This document shows positions 58,829-64,000 of a stretch of DNA of 64,000 nt, piece after piece. Position numbers and translations under genes: made by a program. The stretch's first letter is position 1, and each line of letters starts with the position of its first letter. This stretch comes from NC2004 sp050874905 (GTDB taxonomy: Bacteria; Bacillota; Clostridia; Lachnospirales; Lachnospiraceae): NCBI GenBank assembly GCA_050874905.1, contig JBNMLP010000013.1, forward strand, positions 1-64,000. The letters run 5' to 3'. The notes beneath the pieces are model-generated. The model saw only the letters and a list, made by a program, of their open reading frames with translations, made no database searches and was not told where the DNA came from.

Positions 58829-59287
58829 ATGACAGAAAAAGCAAAGTGGCTCTTATCGATCATGGCAGGAGCAATAGGAGCCTTTTCCAAGCAGTATGGT
58901 GTATTGATCGTGATGGTCTGTACCGTGATAGTGATGGACTGGGTGACCGGTATAATTGCATCGGCAGCAGTTGGTGAACCGATCACATCCCAAAAAGGGA
59001 CAAAAGGATTCTGGAAGAAGATGGCATTGCTGACAGCATTGTTCTTTGGGTTCTTTCTTGATTACTTTGTACCATATGCGATCAAGGCGGTCGGTATTCA
59101 CGTAGAGGCCAATGTGGCAGTATTTGGCATGGTGATCGGATGCTATATTGTTCTGAATGAATGTATAAGTATATGTGAGAACCTGTACAAGACCAATCCG
59201 TCCATCATTCCCGGATGGATCGTAAAGCTTTTAATCAATGCCAAAGGTCAGATAGAGCAGATGCACGAAGACAAGGAGGAAGAATAA
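58829..59287 (+). CDS. Phage holin (toxin-secretion/lysis family)
   Basis: 152 aa with three to four hydrophobic segments (VLIVMVCTVIVMDWVTGIIA, LLTALFFGFFLDYFVPYA, VAVFGMVIGCYIVLNEC), matching the Phage_holin_4 (Cph1-type) family, then a charged cytoplasmic tail. Permeabilises the membrane for the endolysin. SD AAAGGAGG. Confidence 0.9.
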   Translation: MTEKAKWLLSIMAGAIGAFSKQYGVLIVMVCTVIVMDWVTGIIASAAVGEPITSQKGTKGFWKKMALLTALFFGFFLDYFVPYAIKAVGIHVEANVAVFGMVIGCYIVLNECISICENLYKTNPSIIPGWIVKLLINAKGQIEQMHEDKEEE

Positions 59288-60033
59288 TGAAGAAGTTATT
59301 ATTGATTAGTGGACATGGCCATGGTGATCCAGGGGCATGTGCTAAACTGGGAGGAAAGCAGTATAGCGAAGCTGCAGAAACCATTGTGATGGTTAAGAAG
59401 ATCAGAGATGCATTGAAGCATTATAATGTGGATGTAGATCTGTACGATACGTCACGTAATGCATACGAGGACTTAAAATCAGGGAAGAACATCCGCTTTC
59501 GGGACTATGACTACACGTTGGAGATTCATTTCAATAGTTGCGTCAACGATTTGAAAGGAAACGGAAAAACGACCGGTACAGAGATCTTGCTCCCTACATA
59601 CAACAATGCCAAGGCAGGAGCTTTGGAGAATACGATCTTAAAAAATGTAGCCGGTTTAGGTCTTAAGAATAGAGGTCCGAAGAACCAGCAGCTCTTAGTG
59701 ATCAATACCGCAGCACGTCAGGGAATGAAAGCATCATTGCTGGAGGTCTGCTTCATTGATGATCTGGATGATATGAAGATTTATTTGAAGGATAAGGCAG
59801 CAGTAGCAAAAGCGATTGCAAATGCGTTCATCACCGCTTGGAAGTTAAAGATGCTTGCTACTACAACAGAAAAAGTAATGTTCCGATCTGCCAAAAAGGT
59901 GGACCCGTCAACAAACATTAAGTGGATCAAAGCTGGAGCGGTTGTTGAAGTATTGAAAATCTACGAAAAGTGGGTTAAGATTGTATGCGGCGGAAAGACG
60001 GGGTATATCGTGAGATCTAAGACTACATTATAA
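59287..60033 (+). CDS. Endolysin: N-acetylmuramoyl-L-alanine amidase
   Basis: 248 aa. Amidase_3 catalytic domain (about 1-175): LLISGHGHGDPGA (zinc His), EIHFNS (zinc His in IHFN), EVCFIDD catalytic Glu. C-terminal SH3-like wall-binding domain (VMFRSAKKVDPSTN..WVKIVCGGKTGYIVRS). Overlaps the holin stop; SD AGGAGGAAG. Cuts the MurNAc-peptide bond at lysis. Confidence 0.93.
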   Translation: MKKLLLISGHGHGDPGACAKLGGKQYSEAAETIVMVKKIRDALKHYNVDVDLYDTSRNAYEDLKSGKNIRFRDYDYTLEIHFNSCVNDLKGNGKTTGTEILLPTYNNAKAGALENTILKNVAGLGLKNRGPKNQQLLVINTAARQGMKASLLEVCFIDDLDDMKIYLKDKAAVAKAIANAFITAWKLKMLATTTEKVMFRSAKKVDPSTNIKWIKAGAVVEVLKIYEKWVKIVCGGKTGYIVRSKTTL

Positions 60034-60080
60034 TATAATGCAAAGTGTATAAAGCGGTATGTAAGTATTAAAATTAAAAT

Positions 60081-60100
60081 AATTCGTCAATAATTCGTCA
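60081..60100 (+). other. Candidate integrase arm-type sites, right pair
   Basis: AATTCGTCA at 60081-60089 and 60092-60100, same 11-bp period and orientation as the left pair at 22386-22405. The rest of 60034-60147 is AT-rich with no gene. Confidence 0.6.
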
Positions 60101-60147
60101 AGATGAATAAAAAACCAATAAAATGCGGCTTGTAAAGGGAGCAAAAA

Positions 60148-60250
60148 TTCACTCGTAATGAAGGGGTCGAGGGTTCAAGTCCCTTTCGAAGCTGGTCTTG
60201 AAAAAGCCGCTAATCCTTGTATTTTCAAGGGTTAGCGGCTTTTGTGTTAC
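60148..60250 (+). repeat. attR: attR: 103-bp prophage direct repeat, right copy
   Basis: Copy of 22222-22324 with one mismatch (G at 60194). It contains the tRNA 3' half without the 5' half, plus the terminator copy (60201-60243). Confidence 0.95.
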
Positions 60251-60289
60251 ACTACAAAAATTAGATCTATTGCATATTAAGGAGTCATC

Positions 60290-60934
60290 ATGAAGAAAAT
60301 ACTACCTATATTACTGTTAGTCTGCCTGATCGCAATTGGTGGAATCGTATTATATTGTTATAATTTTATTCCACATAAAAAACATACTCAGCAGTCTTTT
60401 CACATTGCTGCCTATATAAGCAAAGTGGATAAAGATGAAGATGGCGTGGACGATCAGACGGATCTGTTCCAGTCGGTGCGTGCTTACCTGGATACAAAGC
60501 CTAAATACAAAAGCAAGTATTATTCCAGCGGATACCCGGATGATACATATGGAGTATGTACAGATGTGGTTGCGTTTGGTATGCGCGGCGCAGGGTATGA
60601 TATACGAGAATTGATGGATGAGGATATAAAACAGGCACCAGAAGCATACAACATAGAAAATCCGGATAAAAATATTGATTTTAGACGTGTGCCTAATATG
60701 GCGGTATACCTGAAAAGGCACGCGATAGCACTGACCAAAGATACTAGTAAAGTAGAGGAATGGCAGGCGGGGGATATTGTGGTATGGAAAAACCACGTGG
60801 GTGTAATTTCTGATGTAAGAAATAAAGACGGTGTTCCCTTTGTGCTGCACCATGCTTCTCCGGTACAGCCGGATTACGAGCAGGATATTTTAAAGAGCTG
60901 GGGAAAGATCATCGGGCACTATAGGATATCCTAA
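60290..60934 (+). CDS. DUF1287/NlpC-P60-like membrane-anchored protein
   Basis: 214 aa. One N-terminal membrane helix or signal anchor (LPILLLVCLIAIGGIVLYCY). The outer domain matches the DUF1287 pattern: GVCTDVVAFGMRGAGYDI with candidate catalytic Cys, ..AGDIVVWKNHVGVISDV.. with His, and VLHHASPVQPD. Probably a cell-wall amidase/peptidase. It is host DNA beyond attR; SD AAGGAGTC. Confidence 0.78.
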   Translation: MKKILPILLLVCLIAIGGIVLYCYNFIPHKKHTQQSFHIAAYISKVDKDEDGVDDQTDLFQSVRAYLDTKPKYKSKYYSSGYPDDTYGVCTDVVAFGMRGAGYDIRELMDEDIKQAPEAYNIENPDKNIDFRRVPNMAVYLKRHAIALTKDTSKVEEWQAGDIVVWKNHVGVISDVRNKDGVPFVLHHASPVQPDYEQDILKSWGKIIGHYRIS

Positions 60935-60946
60935 AGCCATCTGCCA

Positions 60947-60975
60947 TTGCCTGCCTTTTTTGTTTGTGATAAAAT
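60947..60975 (+). promoter_or_regulatory. Predicted iorAB-paaK promoter
   Basis: TTGCCT, 17-bp spacer, TAAAAT (60970-60975) with extended TGA. A stem TATGTC / GACATA lies in the leader. Confidence 0.6.
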
Positions 60976-61037
60976 AAAAGCAGTATGTCAAGCACAGACA
61001 TAAGGATAATTTCCTAATAAGAGAAAGGGCAGAGTCT

Positions 61038-62837
61038 ATGAAAGAATATGTAATGGGAAATGGAGCAATCGCATTAGGAGCATTAGCGGCCGGTGTGAAT
61101 GTTGTAGCTGGTTATCCGGGAACTCCATCTTCTGAGATTATCGAGACTATTTCCAAATATCCGCATGAAGGTGTGCATTTGGAGTGGTCTGTCAATGAAA
61201 AAGCAGCAATGGAAGTAGCAAGTAGTGCTGCATATAGCGGAGCAAGAACACTGGTGACAATGAAACAGGTTGGACTGAACGTGGCATCTGATCCGCTGTT
61301 ATCACTTGCTTATGTAGGAGTAAAGGGTGGTATGGTGATCGTTTCAGCGGATGATCCGGGACCAATTTCTTCCCAGACGGAGCAGGATACCAGAAGATTT
61401 GCTGATTTTTGCAGGATCCCGGTATTTGATCCGGTTTCAGCGGAAGAAGCATATGACATGATCCAGGACGCATTTGCTTATTCAGAAAAATATAAAACAC
61501 CGGTATTGTTCCGACCAACGACGAGGATCTGTCACGCATATGCATCGATCACGGTACCGGATCATTATGGACCAAAAGCATATGATGGATTTCAGAAAGA
61601 TTCGAAAAAGTGGGTGATCTTTCCAAAACTTTCCTACCTCAATCATGCCAGGATCGAAGATCGTAATGTAACGATCGGTGATGATTTTTCTGCTTGCCGT
61701 TACAATACGGTTTCCGGCGGTGAAATGAGCGAAAAAGCAATCATTGCTTCCGGTGTAAGCTATGCTTATGCCATGGAGACGCGGAAAGAATATGAAAATG
61801 TGCGCTTGATCCGGGTAGGAACAGCGTATCCGTTTCCAGAGGAGTTTATGGGCAGAGCACTGGATGGAGTGAAAGAGGTGCTTTGCTTAGAGGAGTTAAG
61901 TCCATACATAGAGGAACAGGTATTAAAACTTGCCGGTAAAAAGCACCTGGATTTAAAAGTCTCCGGAAAGCTTGATCATATGGTGCCTGCCAGTGGAGAA
62001 AATAGTGCCAATCTTGTGGCATCAATCATCCGGCACTTTTTAGAAATCCCCGATGTTGCCAACAGTAAGGAAGAAACGGATCAGCCGTCTCTTCCACTCC
62101 GACCTCCGGTGCTTTGTGCCGGATGTCCGCACCGTGCTTCTTTTTATGCCGTAAAACAGGCAATGAAAGGGAAAAAGAGTTATTTTTGTGGGGATATCGG
62201 ATGTTATACTTTGGGAAATGCCATGCCGCTTGATATGGTAGATACCTGTCTTTGTATGGGAGCTGGTATTACGATGGCACAGGGATTTCAGTGGGTAGAT
62301 CCGGATGCGTCCTGCTTTTCTTTTATTGGTGATTCAACTTTTTTTGCTTCCGGTATGACCGGGGTGGTAAATGCGGTATACAATGAAGCCAATATTACAG
62401 TTTGTATTCTGGATAATTCTACGACTGCTATGACAGGACATCAGCCACATCCGGGAACCGGACGGAACATGATGGGACATATTGTAGAAAAAGTCAGTAT
62501 TCAAAAGGTATTGGAAGGTATTGGAGTCAGACATATTGTAACAGTAGATCCGTTAGATCTGACTGCTTCTATTGCTGCCGTGAAAGAATGTGATGCACTG
62601 ACCGGTGTAAAAGCAATCATTTTCAAGTCACCATGCGTAGCAATTACGAAGCCAACCGGCAGTTGTACGATCAATGATAAATGTATCAATTGTAAAAAAT
62701 GTATTCGTGAGATTGGCTGTCCGGCAATTACAGTCGTGGATGGGCAGACAACCATAGATCCTGCACTTTGTACCGGATGCTCGTTGTGCACTCAGATTTG
62801 CCCGGTGCATGCAATAGGAGGTGAATGCTGTGAATAA
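61038..62837 (+). CDS. iorA: Indolepyruvate ferredoxin oxidoreductase, alpha subunit
   Basis: 599 aa. It oxidatively decarboxylates aryl pyruvates (from Trp, Phe, Tyr) to aryl-acetyl-CoA, reducing ferredoxin. Pyruvate-oxidoreductase domain I (GNGAIALGALAAGVNVVAGYPGTPSSE), TPP-binding domain (GDIGCYTLG.., GDSTFFASGMTGVVNAVYN), then two 4Fe-4S motifs (CINCKKCIREIGCP and CTGCSLCTQICP). Cytosolic, oxygen-sensitive; anaerobe-typical. Overlaps iorB slightly. Confidence 0.95.
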   Translation: MKEYVMGNGAIALGALAAGVNVVAGYPGTPSSEIIETISKYPHEGVHLEWSVNEKAAMEVASSAAYSGARTLVTMKQVGLNVASDPLLSLAYVGVKGGMVIVSADDPGPISSQTEQDTRRFADFCRIPVFDPVSAEEAYDMIQDAFAYSEKYKTPVLFRPTTRICHAYASITVPDHYGPKAYDGFQKDSKKWVIFPKLSYLNHARIEDRNVTIGDDFSACRYNTVSGGEMSEKAIIASGVSYAYAMETRKEYENVRLIRVGTAYPFPEEFMGRALDGVKEVLCLEELSPYIEEQVLKLAGKKHLDLKVSGKLDHMVPASGENSANLVASIIRHFLEIPDVANSKEETDQPSLPLRPPVLCAGCPHRASFYAVKQAMKGKKSYFCGDIGCYTLGNAMPLDMVDTCLCMGAGITMAQGFQWVDPDASCFSFIGDSTFFASGMTGVVNAVYNEANITVCILDNSTTAMTGHQPHPGTGRNMMGHIVEKVSIQKVLEGIGVRHIVTVDPLDLTASIAAVKECDALTGVKAIIFKSPCVAITKPTGSCTINDKCINCKKCIREIGCPAITVVDGQTTIDPALCTGCSLCTQICPVHAIGGECCE

Positions 62838-63417
62838 AGATATCGTAATATGTGGTGTCGGAGGACAGGGAACGGTGCTGGCATCTAAAATATTAGCATC
62901 TGCAGCAATGGAATGCGGAGAGGTCGTACACTCTGCTGAAACGATAGGTATGGCACAGCGTGGTGGTTCTGTAACGAGTCACGTCCGCATTGGAGAGCAT
63001 GCATATTCTCCTTTGGTGCCACATGGCAGTGCAGATATGATCCTGGCATTTGAACCGGCAGAAGCGGTTCGGAATCTAATGTATTTGAAGAAAAATGGAC
63101 TTGTGATCGTCAATTGTGTTCCGACGAAACCAACGACTGAGGCACTTCAGGAAACCGGATATGACGGAAAGGAGATGCTTTCTTATCTGGCAGAAAAATG
63201 CCGTGTGATCGAAGTAGATGCGGATGAGGTTGCCAATAAGTTTGGTTCTGTCCGATACTTTAATATCATGATACTGGGTGTTGCTGTGGCAACCGGGGAA
63301 CTTGGCATCGAAAAAGAAGTATTTATGAAAGAAATAGAAAAACGTGTACCCCCACAGTTTGTTGAGAAGAACAAGGATGCATTTCTGGCAGGTTATGAGA
63401 AAGGAAGCAAGGTATGA
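62830..63417 (+). CDS. iorB: Indolepyruvate ferredoxin oxidoreductase, beta subunit
   Basis: 195 aa; the gamma-type domain of the 2-oxoacid oxidoreductase (VICGVGGQGTVLASKILA, ETIGMAQRGGSVTSHVRIG). GTG 62830 is preferred because AGGAGG sits 8 nt upstream, inside iorA; GTG 62821 is an alternative. ATGA overlap with paaK. Confidence 0.93.
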   Translation: MNKDIVICGVGGQGTVLASKILASAAMECGEVVHSAETIGMAQRGGSVTSHVRIGEHAYSPLVPHGSADMILAFEPAEAVRNLMYLKKNGLVIVNCVPTKPTTEALQETGYDGKEMLSYLAEKCRVIEVDADEVANKFGSVRYFNIMILGVAVATGELGIEKEVFMKEIEKRVPPQFVEKNKDAFLAGYEKGSKV

Positions 63418-64000
63418 AGTTAAATGATACACAACTGAAACAGGTTGATCAACAGGTAAAGCGTCTGCTCCAGTCAGACAGTTATTACGGCAAGGTATAC
63501 CGGGAAGCAGGAATTACCGGAATCACGAGTCAGGAGGAATTTGAGCAGCTTCCGTTTTCCAGCAAGGCGGATCTCAGGGATGCATATCCGCTTGGTATCC
63601 AGGCAGTGCCTGATGAAGAGGTCGTGCGGATCCATTCTTCTTCCGGCACAACTGGAAAACCGGTGATCATTCCTTATACTGCAAAGGATGTAGATGATTG
63701 GGCAACTATGTTTGCGCGGTGCTATGAAATGGCAGGAATCACAAAAAAAGACCGGATCCAGATCACTCCGGGGTATGGACTCTGGACGGCAGGAATTGGA
63801 TTTCAGGCGGGATGTGAAAAACTGGGAGCCATGGCAGTTCCAATGGGACCTGGAAATACAGACAAACAACTTCAGATGATGATAGACTTGAAAACAACAG
63901 TTCTTACAGCCACTTCTTCTTATGCATTATTATTGGCAGAAGAGATCAACAAACGGGGGCTGAAGGATCAGATCTGTTTGAAAAAAGGGGTATTTGGCTC
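63414..64000 (+). CDS. paaK: Phenylacetate-CoA ligase (3' truncated by window)
   Basis: 195 codons visible. Adenylate-forming enzyme: KVYREAGIT..FEQLPFSSKADLRDAYPLG, the P-loop SSSGTTGKP, and TPGYGLWTAGIGFQAGCEKLGAMAVP are typical of PaaK. It probably interconverts aryl-acetate and aryl-acetyl-CoA (with ATP gain when run backward) after IorAB. Confidence 0.92.
   Translation, partial: MKLNDTQLKQVDQQVKRLLQSDSYYGKVYREAGITGITSQEEFEQLPFSSKADLRDAYPLGIQAVPDEEVVRIHSSSGTTGKPVIIPYTAKDVDDWATMFARCYEMAGITKKDRIQITPGYGLWTAGIGFQAGCEKLGAMAVPMGPGNTDKQLQMMIDLKTTVLTATSSYALLLAEEINKRGLKDQICLKKGVFG

Larger units (their letters stand above)
22222..60250. mobile_element. Siphovirus-type prophage in tRNA-Thr
   Basis: Bounded by the 103-bp repeats; about 37.9 kb repeat to repeat. 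It has a full order of integrase, immunity, replication, terminase, portal, head, tail, tape measure, tail tip, holin and amidase, with no obvious frameshift or insertion in essential structural genes, so it may be inducible. A long non-contractile tail is inferred from the tape measure and the lack of sheath or baseplate-wedge genes. Confidence 0.95.

Noticed and set aside
58599..58844. 81-codon minus-strand frame over the lysis promoter
   Set aside because: It is out of frame with the recognisable fibre cassette and covers late promoter motif C.
22222..60250. Prophage as a decayed remnant
   Set aside because: All expected structural and lysis genes are full length; apart from the small scar at 26914 no inactivating change was seen.

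Overview
The window looks like a chromosome segment of a Lachnospiraceae-type gut Firmicute (Roseburia/Agathobacter/Coprococcus-like; inferred from gene content and order, not from a search). It carries a complete-looking 38-kb siphovirus prophage inserted in a tRNA-Thr gene. The low-GC Gram-positive signs are strong SD-led starts, HPr kinase with a Crh-like partner, the rapZ-whiA-crh order and BspA-type leucine-rich surface proteins.

Chromosome, left part (1-22194). A truncated GH38 mannosidase overlaps a ROK sugar kinase. Convergent pyrG follows, then an ftsH-uvrC pair, hprK-glcK, and a murB-rapZ-whiA-crh run (wall precursor synthesis and carbon/cell-wall regulation). A minus-strand operon then encodes a response regulator fused to an FHA domain, a zinc-ribbon FHA protein and a PASTA Ser/Thr kinase. 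Divergent from it are two large secreted BspA-like LRR proteins with Thr-rich and Ig/MBG-like repeats.

Prophage (22222-60250). A 103-bp direct repeat (one mismatch) duplicates the 3' half of tRNA-Thr(CGT) plus its terminator and marks attL and attR. Order: integrase, HicBA toxin-antitoxin, ImmA-type peptidase plus a membrane protein, and XRE repressor with divergent early promoters. Small early genes come next, then an HUH (rolling-circle type) Rep, an RNase H-like protein, a PcfK/AcrIIA9-like protein with PcfJ, an HNH-like protein, YopX, a split N6-adenine methylase and a candidate late regulator. The late region holds terminase, portal, a minor head protein with two metalloprotease-like C-terminal domains, scaffold, capsid, connectors, tail tube, frameshifted chaperones, tape measure, a 1404-aa tail-tip/fibre protein, holin and amidase.

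Several signals are not explained by gene annotation. (i) An apparent invertible tail-fibre cassette: an inverted 13-bp repeat flanks two alternative in-frame C-termini lying tail to tail. (ii) Three phased copies of a phage-specific late-promoter motif head the terminase, capsid and lysis operons. (iii) Five copies of the palindrome TTGCACCGGTGCAA or its core lie in the prophage and none elsewhere. (iv) A duplicated covarying stem-loop encloses the start codons of the tape-measure and tail-tip genes. (v) Four dyads at 22-bp spacing precede the candidate late regulator. (vi) Matching tandem integrase arm-type repeats lie near both ends.

Chromosome, right part (60251-64000). A DUF1287-type lipoprotein-like or membrane-anchored protein is followed by an iorA-iorB-paaK operon for aryl-pyruvate oxidation and aryl-acetate CoA ligation; the last gene runs off the window. 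All family names rest on recognised motifs and memory of families; no database search was possible.
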